Shown here one piece after another: positions 44,973 through 53,755 of a stretch of 64,000 nt of DNA. The stretch's first letter is position 1; each line of letters opens with the position of its first letter. The stretch is taken from contig JADKAS010000020.1 in the NCBI GenBank assembly GCA_016715245.1, positions 24,849 to 88,848 of the forward strand, in the 5' to 3' direction. The position numbers were made by a program, and so were the translations under genes. The notes under the pieces are model-generated. The model saw nothing but the letters and a program-made list of their open reading frames with translations. It did not search any database and was not told the DNA's origin. Source of the stretch: Saprospiraceae bacterium (GTDB lineage Bacteria; Bacteroidota; Bacteroidia; Chitinophagales; Saprospiraceae).

Positions 44973-45803
44973 ATGGTTACTATAAAACAAATGATGTTAT
45001 TTCTGATTTTAACGGTTTTTGGACTGACAGCTTGCAAGAAACAACAGACAATCGAAATACGTGACGATTTTAAAAAATATTACGATCAATTTTATGTGGA
45101 GGGTTCTTTTGTTCTTTATGATCCTCAAACCGAAAAATATATTTTTTACAATCAGGATCAATATAAACAAACATTTTCACCTGCATCTACATTTAAAATC
45201 TGTAATTCGCTTATTGGACTTGAAACGGGCGTGATACAAGATGAAAACTATATTATTCCCTGGGACAGTGTAACAAGAAATCTTGTTTGGGACAAAGACC
45301 ACGATATGAAGACAGCGTTTGCAAACTCAACGGTTTGGTATTATCAGGAACTGGCAAGAAGAGTGGGTGGACAAAAAATGAAGTATTGGCTGGACAAAAC
45401 AAATTATGGGAATGCAGATACTTCAGGTGGTATTGACCGTTTTTGGTTGACAGGCGGACTTCGAATTTCACCGGAACAGCAAATTGATTTTTTAAAACGC
45501 CTCCACGACAAAAAACTGCCTTTTTCTTTGCGTTCGACAGACATTGTTCAACGCATCATGATTGCCAGGGACACCTTGGATTATGTAATCAGGGCTAAAA
45601 AAGGTTGGGGAGGACAAGAAAGCAAAGATATTGGCTGGTATGTTGGATTTATTGAAAAAAAAGGTAAAGTGTATTATTTCTCTAATTGTATTCAAATAGA
45701 AGCAGAAAAATTAAACGATACAGATCGTACCTATAGCTTTGACCATGCCAGAAAAGAGATTGTGTTTAAAATACTGGAAGAATTGAAACTGACAAGCAAG
45801 TGA
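44973..45803 (+). CDS. Class D (OXA-type) beta-lactamase, lipoprotein, altered KTG motif
   Basis: A 276-residue serine beta-lactamase of class D. The signal ends in lipobox LTAC (Cys21), so it should be a periplasmic lipoprotein. Active-site motifs: PASTFKICN with the S-x-x-K serine, NSTVWYYQELAR (S-x-V), NYGNADTSGG (YGN), and GWYVGF downstream. The KTG triad reads KKG (RAKKGWGGQ), with Lys in place of the usual Thr/Ser. That could change activity, or be a one-base error. It lies alone, 238 bases after chrA. The family assignment is firm; hydrolytic activity is not. Confidence 0.9.
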   Translation: MVTIKQMMLFLILTVFGLTACKKQQTIEIRDDFKKYYDQFYVEGSFVLYDPQTEKYIFYNQDQYKQTFSPASTFKICNSLIGLETGVIQDENYIIPWDSVTRNLVWDKDHDMKTAFANSTVWYYQELARRVGGQKMKYWLDKTNYGNADTSGGIDRFWLTGGLRISPEQQIDFLKRLHDKKLPFSLRSTDIVQRIMIARDTLDYVIRAKKGWGGQESKDIGWYVGFIEKKGKVYYFSNCIQIEAEKLNDTDRTYSFDHARKEIVFKILEELKLTSK

Positions 45804-45829
45804 GATAAGGTGGATTAGGTTTGGCCTGC

Positions 45830-45849
45830 TGGGTTAAAACCCAATTTTT
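45830..45849 (+). terminator. Weak terminator after the beta-lactamase gene
   Basis: TGGGT (45830-45834), loop TAAA, ACCCA (45839-45843), followed by ATTTTTA. The five-bp stem is short; it sits 27 bases after the stop codon. Confidence 0.4.
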
Positions 45850-45913
45850 ATCTAAGGAACAATATTTTTTATGTATATTTCGATTGACAAAAAATAATAA
45901 TTTCAAAAAAAAA

Positions 45914-46801
45914 ATGAATAGATTTATCATCAGGGTTTTAAATAAATTGAAGATTTTGAAATATCTTAATATTAAGGGTTCCATAATGTTGAATCATAAA
46001 AAAGTCAGTATTCCGGTGATACAACAGGTAGGGTATGATAATCTTTTTATGACGGAACCCTGGATGATAGATGTACTTAAAATGGTTTTAAAAATAGAAA
46101 ATGGAGGATTTGTAGATGTAGGTGCCAATATAGGACAGACCTTACTTAAACTAAAAAGTGTTTCTGAAAGTATAGAATATATTGGATTTGAACCGAATCC
46201 ATCATGTGTTTATTATTTAAAGAACCTGATAGAGGAAAATAAATTTACAAATTGTACAATAATTCCTGCAGGTATATCAGATATCACTAATATAGAAGTA
46301 CTGCATTTTTTTAGTGCCTCAAGGACAGATAGTTCTGCGTCAATGATAACAAATTTCAGACCTCTTGAAAATATTGTCAGAAATGAATACATACCTGTTT
46401 TTGAATTTGAACAAATAAGGAAAAAAATAAATCTCAACAAATTTTCTGTTTTAAAAATAGATGTAGAAGGTGCAGAGTGGGAAGTCGTAAAGAGCTTCTA
46501 TCCATCTATCGAAAAATGTAAGCCCATTATCCTGATGGAAATATTACCTGTGTATAGTGAGCAGCATGTTAACAGAATGGAACGACAAAAAGAAATCATA
46601 CAAATCCTTCATCATCTTGATTATTCAGTATTCAGAGTTGTAAAAAAAATGGACGTATTTATTGATTTATTTGAAGTAATGGAAATTGAAATGCACGCTG
46701 ATATAAATAGTTGTGAATATGTTATGGTGCCAAATTTCAAGAAAGAAAAACTGTTAAACCATAACAGGCAGCGTCTTCAGAATAAGGTTTCCTTTGTTTA
46801 A
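45914..46801 (+). CDS. FkbM-family methyltransferase
   Basis: A 295-residue SAM-dependent methyltransferase of the FkbM type, often acting on sugars or polyketides. Motif I is GGFVDVGANIGQTLLKLK near 68-85, then YIGFEPNPSCVYYLKNL, and the C-terminal SVLKIDVEGAEWEVVKSF (near 182-199) is the family mark. ATG 45914 is chosen because the frame upstream (to 45821) gives no signal. It stands alone; cell-surface glycan modification is a plausible but unproven role. Confidence 0.88.
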   Translation: MNRFIIRVLNKLKILKYLNIKGSIMLNHKKVSIPVIQQVGYDNLFMTEPWMIDVLKMVLKIENGGFVDVGANIGQTLLKLKSVSESIEYIGFEPNPSCVYYLKNLIEENKFTNCTIIPAGISDITNIEVLHFFSASRTDSSASMITNFRPLENIVRNEYIPVFEFEQIRKKINLNKFSVLKIDVEGAEWEVVKSFYPSIEKCKPIILMEILPVYSEQHVNRMERQKEIIQILHHLDYSVFRVVKKMDVFIDLFEVMEIEMHADINSCEYVMVPNFKKEKLLNHNRQRLQNKVSFV

Positions 46802-46926
46802 AAAAATATTGGCGGGGATGTAAAAAAAACTTCTATACCTTGATGTAAAATCTTTTTTAGGTATTAGCGTTTTTATATTTATTGGACCCATAATTTTATA
46901 AAAAAAGAATCTCACTCTATTTTGAA

Positions 46927-47913
46927 ATGACACATTCCATTAAACATGAAACAATGACTAGTCGTATTTCTTTAATGATAATGGTGATGATGACCTATTG
47001 CGCCAGCTCCAAACTTTTTGCACAGGAAAAAGACCTGAGCAAGATATTATGGTCTGCCAACTGGAGTACTGACAATTCTTATTTTGCTGTCGGAGGTGTT
47101 GACCGCAACATAAGGATTTTCAGCGGACATACATTTGAATTGTTGAAAATAATCCAAAATAAAAGTGCTGTTCAAAGGATGAGCTGGCACCCTTACCGGA
47201 ATATTCTTGCAGTTGCCGCGACGGAGGATGGTTCACGGTTGATTGATGTGGAAAATGATACTGTTATACATCTTAAGGGTTTGAACACCAACGGTACAAG
47301 AGCTATTGACTGGAATTTCAACGGAGAATTAATAGCATTGGCAGATTATGAAGGTTTCATTACACTTTGGAACCAAAAAGGTGACCTGCTTTTAACCATT
47401 ACAAAAGAAAATACTAAAGGGAATGTTGCCATTGACTGGCATCCTTTTAAAAATGAATTTGTTGTGCTGAGTGATTCTGTCAGGATGTATGATTCTGATG
47501 GCAAATTATTACACAAATTCGGGCAGAGGAAAGAACATGTGCTGATGCTTTGTGTGCAATGGCACAAGTCCGGCGACTTTTTTGTGATCGGAGATTACGG
47601 TGATTATGAATACGGTTACAAAGCCCTATTACAGTTTTGGAAAGCTGATGGTACTTTACTGAAGGTGAGCGATATCAGCAAGGCTGAATACAGAAATATT
47701 GCATGGAATAAAAAAGGAAACAGACTTGTCACGGCCAGCGATGCTCTCAGAATATGGAATAAAAAAGGAAAGTTGCTGGCAACCGGGTTTTCTAAGCACA
47801 ATCTCTGGGGAATAGACTGGAGCCCAAACGGAAAATACATTGTCACCTCAGATTTTGAAGGTCATATCCGGATATGGGATAAAAAAGCCAGACTGGTCAG
47901 ACAGCTAGAATAA
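46927..47913 (+). CDS. Exported WD40 beta-propeller protein
   Basis: A 328-residue protein with a signal peptide ending near SSKLFAQ (about 33; ATG 46954 is an alternative start). The rest is a beta-propeller of about seven WD40-like blades, each ending in a W/F-D or I-W pattern: YFAVGGVDRNIRIFSG, LIALADYEGFITLWNQKG, RLVTASDALRIWNKKG, YIVTSDFEGHIRIWDKKA. It should act as a protein scaffold in the periplasm or on the surface. It is monocistronic and convergent with the TerC gene; the partner is unknown. Confidence 0.88.
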   Translation: MTHSIKHETMTSRISLMIMVMMTYCASSKLFAQEKDLSKILWSANWSTDNSYFAVGGVDRNIRIFSGHTFELLKIIQNKSAVQRMSWHPYRNILAVAATEDGSRLIDVENDTVIHLKGLNTNGTRAIDWNFNGELIALADYEGFITLWNQKGDLLLTITKENTKGNVAIDWHPFKNEFVVLSDSVRMYDSDGKLLHKFGQRKEHVLMLCVQWHKSGDFFVIGDYGDYEYGYKALLQFWKADGTLLKVSDISKAEYRNIAWNKKGNRLVTASDALRIWNKKGKLLATGFSKHNLWGIDWSPNGKYIVTSDFEGHIRIWDKKARLVRQLE

Positions 47914-47965
47914 CACAGAAAAATTTCAGGAGGGTCTTTAGTTCTATTTATTTGGTATGAGAATG

Positions 47966-48931
47966 TTACACTCCATCGTGGTCATGAGCATGTTCGGTTT
48001 TATACCTGATGGAAAAATAAACACCTGCTATCAGGGATAAAGCGATGATACCCAGTGAAAGACCCAGGGGCAGATGGTAATGGTTTGCCAGCACCAGTTT
48101 TATACCGACATAAATCAGAATCACAGTAAGACTGTATTTCAGGTAATGGAAAGAATCCAGCATATTGGCAACAAAAAAATACATCGATCTCAGTCCGAGT
48201 ATGGCAAATATATTAGAGGTAAAAACGATAAACGGATCTGTGGTAATAGCAAGTATTGCCGGAATACTGTCAAGAGCAAATAAAATGTCTGTAAACTCAA
48301 TAAGTATCAAAGCCAGCAAGAGGGGAGTTCCGATGATGAGACCCCTTTTTTTGATGATAAATTTCTGACCGTCAATCCTGCCTGTGACAGGCATTACACG
48401 ACGGATAGTTCTGTACACCCAGGATTGTTTGGGGTCAAACTCTTCCTCATCATTAGAAAAAGCCATCCTGATGGCTGTAAAAATCAGAAATGCGCCGAAG
48501 ACATATGTGGTCCACTTAAATTGTTCGATTAAAACCACGCCGAAAAAAATCATTAATCCACGGAATAATAAAGCCCCGACAATTCCCCAGAATAATACAC
48601 GATGCTGGTACTTTTTAGGGATTTTAAAAGATTTGAAAATCATGGCTATGACAAAAATATTGTCAATGCTCAGGGTCAGTTCTATGATGTATCCTGTCAG
48701 ATATTCAATGGAAGCAGTCAAGGGTAAAGAAGTTTTAGCCATTTCCCCTAACCAGTTATACTGGTAAATAAAATAAACCAAAAATGAAAAGGAGAGACCT
48801 AAAGTTGTCCACACCGCTGTCCATCTGCCTGCTTCCTTGTATGTAATTTCGTGTGCGTTTTTATTGAAAACCCCGAGATCAAGTGCAAGAAATACTCCAA
48901 TCATTATGAGAAAAAGAGACCAAATAATCAT
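47966..48931 (-). CDS. TerC/Alx-family integral membrane protein
   Basis: A 321-residue membrane protein of the TerC/Alx family, linked to tellurite resistance, Mn2+ export and metallation of exported proteins. The family hallmark ELTLSIDNIFVIAMIF is near 67-82, and a second acidic segment FTDILFALDSIPAILAIT lies near 215-232. About nine membrane helices are predicted; the C-terminus is His/Asp-rich (TEHAHDHDGV), suitable for metal binding. It starts with ATG at 48931, 25 bases downstream of the decayed gene. Confidence 0.92.
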   Translation of the reverse strand: MIIWSLFLIMIGVFLALDLGVFNKNAHEITYKEAGRWTAVWTTLGLSFSFLVYFIYQYNWLGEMAKTSLPLTASIEYLTGYIIELTLSIDNIFVIAMIFKSFKIPKKYQHRVLFWGIVGALLFRGLMIFFGVVLIEQFKWTTYVFGAFLIFTAIRMAFSNDEEEFDPKQSWVYRTIRRVMPVTGRIDGQKFIIKKRGLIIGTPLLLALILIEFTDILFALDSIPAILAITTDPFIVFTSNIFAILGLRSMYFFVANMLDSFHYLKYSLTVILIYVGIKLVLANHYHLPLGLSLGIIALSLIAGVYFSIRYKTEHAHDHDGV

Positions 48932-48955
48932 AGTCTGTATTTTATTTATGAATTT

Positions 48956-49363
48956 CTAGGATTTACCTATTTGTTTATTAATTATTTTTTCCCATTCCAT
49001 TGCATCATACAATGTACTAAGGGGGTCTTCGCTTAACGATATATCATATAAAGGAATTAATACCACTTCATTATTACTTAATTGAAGCTTTAAGGATACC
49101 TTATTCATCAAACTACGGAAACCTTGTTGTACTTGAGGTGTAGTATTAAATTTTACTATTTGCTTTTATTATGGATGATACATCCAGAAGGTGGATATCC
49201 TTTGTTTCTGATTTTAATTTATAGCACAGTTTGCCTTGTTTTTGGTCTATACCAATAATTGAGCATACCCATTGACCGGCTGACAAAAACAAAACATTTG
49301 TTGGAAAGAAAAATCCTGTTTAATAAGAATTTTCAAATTTAACTATACGTTCTCAATTGACAT
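48956..49363 (-). pseudogene. Decayed or error-broken small gene upstream of terC
   Basis: The minus strand holds coding-like sequence interrupted several times. From ATG 49363 it reads MSIENV, shifts to VKFENSY, hits a stop, then runs TGFFFPTNVLFLSAGQWVC and later TKDIHLLDVSSIIKANSKI. After one extra T (near 49148-49150) it resumes NTTPQVQQGFRSLMNKVSLK and LSEDPLSTLYDAMEWEKIIN to a stop at 48956. Repaired, it would be about 135 residues. I do not recognise the family. With three lesions it is more likely a true pseudogene than one error. Confidence 0.5.
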
Positions 49364-49528
49364 TTGCCTTTTAAAACTTATTGTTTACGTAATTAAAATT
49401 CCTTTAAATACTATGTAACAAACTAGTTTGTCCGGACTTTACCATAAGGTTTTCTTTAATTTTCAACAATTGAAAACCTTAATTAAAAAGCAATAATGTG
49501 AAATTTGAAAAATTAAAATTTCGGGAAA

Positions 49529-49900
49529 TTATTTGATTACCAAAAAGTATGGTGAGGAAAAAATTAGTTTTTTAATCCAATTACCTGAAATGGCTTTGAA
49601 TTCAAACCATGTAAAATAATGAAAGTTTACTTCAATAATTTTTGAATGTAAGTAATTCCCAAAATCCAAAAAGAAAAAAGGAATAGTGGCTTTTGGCTGA
49701 TTTTTAAAGTCAATTTCAGCATTATACGTTTTTATACCATAATTCAGAATAACAGAAATGTTGTATTTCTCTTGTATTTTTAAGGAATGATTTTCTCCGG
49801 GTTTTATTAAAATATATCCATAATTCACTATACTAAATATGGAATATACATATGTAAAGAAAAGCAATAACCAAACTGAATAATACTGTGACTTTTTCAT
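49529..49900 (-). CDS. Hypothetical protein with one membrane helix
   Basis: A 123-residue protein, not recognised. Residues ~8-28 (VWLLLFFTYVYSIFSIVNYG) form a signal anchor, and the rest is probably periplasmic, rich in Phe, Tyr, Lys and Asn. It lies 59 bases upstream of the ktrA start's end on the same strand order (ktrB-ktrA-this gene), so it may be the last gene of the potassium operon. It could be an accessory membrane protein; nothing firmer can be said. Confidence 0.55.
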   Translation of the reverse strand: MKKSQYYSVWLLLFFTYVYSIFSIVNYGYILIKPGENHSLKIQEKYNISVILNYGIKTYNAEIDFKNQPKATIPFFFLDFGNYLHSKIIEVNFHYFTWFEFKAISGNWIKKLIFSSPYFLVIK

Positions 49901-49959
49901 TTATGGCATAGTAAATAAATACAACGACTACCTAAGAACAAAACAAGGATAAAATAAGT

Positions 49960-50655
49960 TCAGGAACAGTCTTCAATAAACTTGTCAATATTGACTTTCA
50001 GGCCAAAGACCAATAATAAGTCGTCTGCAGTAAATTGATAATCGGAATGCAGAATTCCGTGAACTTCTTTATCAAAATATAAGCTGCCCAGATAATTTTT
50101 CTTTTCAATCTGTTTGATAATGGTAATGATATGAGCTTTATATTTCTTTTTAATATCTATATCAGCTAAGGTCAAACCGATTATTTTTTTGGGAATATTT
50201 ACTTCAACGATTTCATATTCGCCATGCAGTTCCATTGACTTTATTGCTCCTTTTACCATAATACGGTTTGCCAGTTCAACGGCATATTCAGCTTCAGGTT
50301 CTATAATTTCTCTTATCTGCATCGCTTCCAGAATGGTTTTATGCAGCAGAGACAAAGATCTGACGATGAGCCGACCAGAATAATGTTTTTTGATTAATGC
50401 CGTAGTGGTCACTGAAGCACCTATATTTTCTCCGATGGCTATTACTACTAGATCACAGTCATCAATGGGTAGATGATTTATGCAGGAGTCATCGCTGGCA
50501 TCGAGTCCTATGGCATGGTTGATTTTATTTTGAATGTAATCAACTTTGGAGGGATTTCTATCCACTCCGAATACTTCATGGCCATCCTCAGTGAGTTTTA
50601 TGGCAAGATTACCTCCGAAATTTCCCAATCCTACAACTATTATTTTTTTCTTCAT
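49960..50655 (-). CDS. ktrA: Potassium uptake regulatory subunit KtrA (TrkA-type RCK protein)
   Basis: A 231-residue cytoplasmic gating ring protein. The RCK_N Rossmann domain starts KKKIIVVGLGNFGGNLAIKL with GxGxxG, followed by VDRNPSKVDYIQ and DLVVIAIGENIGASVTT. The RCK_C domain (about 140-225) has EIVEVNIPKKIIGLTLADID and ends near the C-terminus. It binds nucleotides (ATP/ADP, NAD(H)) and opens the KtrB channel. It lies 8 bases downstream of ktrB on the same strand, so the two form one operon. Confidence 0.93.
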   Translation of the reverse strand: MKKKIIVVGLGNFGGNLAIKLTEDGHEVFGVDRNPSKVDYIQNKINHAIGLDASDDSCINHLPIDDCDLVVIAIGENIGASVTTTALIKKHYSGRLIVRSLSLLHKTILEAMQIREIIEPEAEYAVELANRIMVKGAIKSMELHGEYEIVEVNIPKKIIGLTLADIDIKKKYKAHIITIIKQIEKKNYLGSLYFDKEVHGILHSDYQFTADDLLLVFGLKVNIDKFIEDCS

Positions 50656-50663
50656 GATATAAA

Positions 50664-52451
50664 TTAATTTATAAAGACATTTTCTTTAGGATAATAAGGT
50701 TCTGTAGACGATTTTTGTTTTGAAAAAGTGTTGTAAATGCCTATCAGAAAGGTCAAAAAACTTACTCTGCCTAAAAACATTAACAATACAAGGATAATTT
50801 GGGATGTTTCATCAAGTTTTGAGGTAATCCCTACGCTCAAACCGACCGTAGAGTAGGCAGAAATACATTCAAAAAGTGCATCTTTGAACAAAACATCCGG
50901 GTTTGAAAATGATATCAAAAAGGTACCGAAACTGATTGCAAATATAGATAGAAGGATGACGGCATTCACCTGGTTGATGGTATAATGAGGAATTTCTTTG
51001 CCTCTGACAATAAGTTTGTCTTTTCCAATAATCTGATTTTTCAGATTCATAAGGGCAATGGCAAAGGTAGTGGTTTTAATACCACCTCCGGTTGATCCCG
51101 GAGAAGCCCCCACCCACATAAGTGCCATGATCAACATAAGGGCAGGAATACCAAGCTCAGCCATATTCACATTGTTAAAACCGGCCGTTCTTGCTGTGGT
51201 GGAATTAAAAAAGGAAACGATAATTTTTCCTGCCAGACTGTGTTCTGTCAGGGTGCTGTGGTATTCAGCGATCATAAAAAAGACAGTTCCTGAAAATAAA
51301 AGAATCAATGTTGTTTTGATTACTATCCTGCTGTTAATGGTACTTTTTGCTGGAATTGACGTTATGCGAATTCCCAAAGATTTGAACTTTGAAAGCACTT
51401 TTAAAACAGTATTACGCAGAATGTAATAATGGTTTATCATTACAGTGTAACCAATACCACCTGTGATAATCAGCCAACAAATAATCAATTGAAGAAAATA
51501 ATTATATTTTACTGAATCCTCATACAGGGAATTTGAAAATGTTGAAAATCCTGCATTGCAAAACGCGGAAATGGAATGAAACAAAGAAAAGAAGACTGAA
51601 TTTCCTTCGATAGATGGCTGGCTGACAATACTTATAAATATCAACATTGCTCCTATTAATTCCACAAGCAATGTAAGGGAAATTACTTTAAACAAACTCT
51701 TGAATGTATCTTTACTTCCCATTTCCTTAATAAGATCGCTCATCATAGCCCTGTTGCGGAAACTTGTTGATGATTTGAAGATTAAGGCAAATATATTTGT
51801 CACTGTGAGGACACCCAATCCACCAAGTTGAATTAAAATCAGTATGATTACCTGTCCGAAAAGTGAAAAATCTTTTCCTGTATCCAGGACTGCAAGACCT
51901 GTAACAGTAACGGCACTGGTTGCGGTAAACAAAGCCTGAACAAACGTTATGCTTTTGGTAGTTGCTGCGGGTAACATCAGGCAAAGAGATCCGAATAAAA
52001 TTAAAAACACAAAGCTGATTATAAAAAGTACAGCTGGGTGAATATTATAATTTCCCAGATTGGCAATCTTAAAAGATATGGCTAAAAAACTGATGAAAAC
52101 GGCGAAAAAAACCCTGAATCCGGCAACATCAAACCCGGCAGAAAACAGATTTAACCACCATATGACAGATATGATAAAATAGAAAACGGAAATGACTAAA
52201 AAAGAAATCCTGGCAACCTTTATATACCAATTTGTTGAAATCAAGTAAAGATATACACTCATTAGCACAGTCATAACACTGAAAACCACATTCAATGGCT
52301 TATACAATGTTTCAAATTCCTCTGCATTAAAATACCTTGTTCCTGTTCCTAATATCTGACCTGCTATAATTATTACGGCAAAGTAAAAAATAACATTGGT
52401 GCTGAATTTAAAATTTTTATTACCGAAATCAATAAAGGAGGTTAACATCAC
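50664..52451 (-). CDS. ktrB: Potassium uptake channel subunit KtrB (TrkH-like)
   Basis: A 595-residue ion-conducting subunit of the TrkH/KtrB family. It is longer than the usual ~450 residues because of extra N-terminal helices (about 1-140). The four pore loops with their selectivity Gly are visible: TSAVTVTGLAVLDT, HSISAFCNAGFSTFSN, NSTTARTAGFNNVNMA and ECISAYSTVGLSVGIT. The gating segment GASPGSTGGGIKTTTF is near 435-450. It forms the KtrAB system with the following gene for sodium- or ATP-dependent K+ uptake. Confidence 0.93.
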   Translation of the reverse strand: MMLTSFIDFGNKNFKFSTNVIFYFAVIIIAGQILGTGTRYFNAEEFETLYKPLNVVFSVMTVLMSVYLYLISTNWYIKVARISFLVISVFYFIISVIWWLNLFSAGFDVAGFRVFFAVFISFLAISFKIANLGNYNIHPAVLFIISFVFLILFGSLCLMLPAATTKSITFVQALFTATSAVTVTGLAVLDTGKDFSLFGQVIILILIQLGGLGVLTVTNIFALIFKSSTSFRNRAMMSDLIKEMGSKDTFKSLFKVISLTLLVELIGAMLIFISIVSQPSIEGNSVFFSLFHSISAFCNAGFSTFSNSLYEDSVKYNYFLQLIICWLIITGGIGYTVMINHYYILRNTVLKVLSKFKSLGIRITSIPAKSTINSRIVIKTTLILLFSGTVFFMIAEYHSTLTEHSLAGKIIVSFFNSTTARTAGFNNVNMAELGIPALMLIMALMWVGASPGSTGGGIKTTTFAIALMNLKNQIIGKDKLIVRGKEIPHYTINQVNAVILLSIFAISFGTFLISFSNPDVLFKDALFECISAYSTVGLSVGITSKLDETSQIILVLLMFLGRVSFLTFLIGIYNTFSKQKSSTEPYYPKENVFIN

Positions 52452-53177
52452 AGATATATCTTGGTTTATTGATTATTTATGCAGGAGCTGAAATTTGGTA
52501 CATAAAAAGTAATTACTTTTCTGAATTTTTAAGGGACAATTTAATGTCAGGCTCAAAGTTAATGCATCTTACACATTTTATTAAAAATTGATTAAATTAA
52601 ATGAATAATAATTGTAAAATGTATTTTCAAACGGAAAGAATGATCAATTGCAAAATTTACAAGAGTGGGACTGAAAGAAATTTTGTGTAAACGAAAAGAA
52701 AGAAAAGTCAGGTATGAGATAAAATGTTTTCAAAGATAATAATAATTTCATTGTGAATCCTAATCCAATTATGGATAGGTCGTATCCATTTATATTGAAT
52801 GTGTTGAATTGCCAGATAAACTTACTTTGAAGTGGTCTTGGTCATTAGGGAAAAGGTTCTTTGTTTTAGGTTATTTTCTAATGGCCTGATTTACGCCTTC
52901 AATTGTTTTGGTGGTAATCATGATTTTACATTTGTAATAGCTGGTTTTAAACAAAAAATATCAATCAATTTATTGAAAAAAAGAATTAAATCTATCTAAA
53001 ATAAATTTGGAAAAATACCAGAAATCAAATTAAATATTATAAATTTGTTAAGATTATCGAAGATTTTGTATTAAAGTTATTCTCTGAGGTTTTTTCATGT
53101 TATAGAGTTGAACCGGAATAATTAAAAGTAATCATTTAGTGCGATAATCTGATGCGCGAGGAGACCTAAATTCCAGT
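52452..53177. other. 726-bp AT-rich region around a transposase remnant
   Basis: Holds the presumed promoters of ktrB (minus) and of the sigma factor gene (plus). Apart from the IS256-like remnant at 52708-52921 there is no gene. The stretch 52945-53177 is AT-rich, with no clear -33/-7 pair I would defend. Confidence 0.5.
52708..52921 (-). mobile_element. Degraded IS256-family transposase C-terminus
   Basis: Minus-strand fragment of a mutator-type (IS256) transposase. One frame reads ITTKTIEGVNQAIRK, stop, then PKTKNLFPNDQDHFK. After a frame change it continues VYLAIQHIQYKWIRPIHNWI and ends IIIIFENILSHT with a stop at 52708. This matches the family end, where TTNxIEG-N-x-x-RK-x-TK-x-xFP-D, YLA-Q-I-KKW and PI-NW occur in this order. 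At least one stop and one frameshift are present, and the rest of the gene and both terminal repeats are missing, so it cannot move. It marks an old insertion beside the sigma-CHAT operon. Confidence 0.7.
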
Positions 53178-53755
53178 ATGTCAACAAAGGATAGTACAGA
53201 AGAAATTATCAGGAAAATCAGGAATGGAAATTCCGGTGATCTGGATTATATCTATAGTACCTATCGCAAAGAAATTTAACTTGGGGGAAAAAAAACTTCA
53301 GAGAAGCAGACTTTGACATGATGATTGATGCCTGGCAAAATGCAGTTGTTGCTTTTTATCAGCAAATTATGTCAAACAAATTAATGTTTTTAACATGTGA
53401 GATTAAAACATATTTATTTTTATTGGCAAAAAGGTATTTACAAAAAGAACTTGGCCACAATATTAAAACGATAAATCTTGAGCTTCAAAAACTTGAGAGA
53501 ATGAATATTGAAACACTAGAGAGCGATGAAGATGATTTCTATGATTTTGAAAAAAAACAAATGAACATAGCGATGACTTTATTAGGAATTCCTTGCCAAC
53601 AATTATTAAAATATAAATTTGTAGAGGATTTAAGTATTGAAGAAATCAGAATTAAAGCGGGTTACCAAAATGTGAATACAGTAAGTGCTTCAATTTCCAG
53701 ATGTTTGCGAACATTAAAAGAAATCTTAACAGAATCAGTTAAAAATGGAGGATAA
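53178..53755 (+). CDS. RNA polymerase sigma factor (ECF-like), broken by a 1-base frameshift
   Basis: Repaired length 192 residues. The frame from ATG 53178 reads MSTKDSTEEIIRKIRNGNSG and DLDYIYSTYRKEI, then stops. The next frame continues ADFDMMIDAWQNAVVAFYQQ (region 2), a linker, and a C-terminal region 4 with LLKYKFVEDLSIEEIRIKAG and an HTH-like NVNTVSASISRCLRTLKE. One missing T in the TTT at 53275-53277 would restore KEILTWGKKNFREADFD. It should direct polymerase to an unknown regulon. Its end overlaps the next gene by 11 bases, so the two are coupled. Confidence 0.75.
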
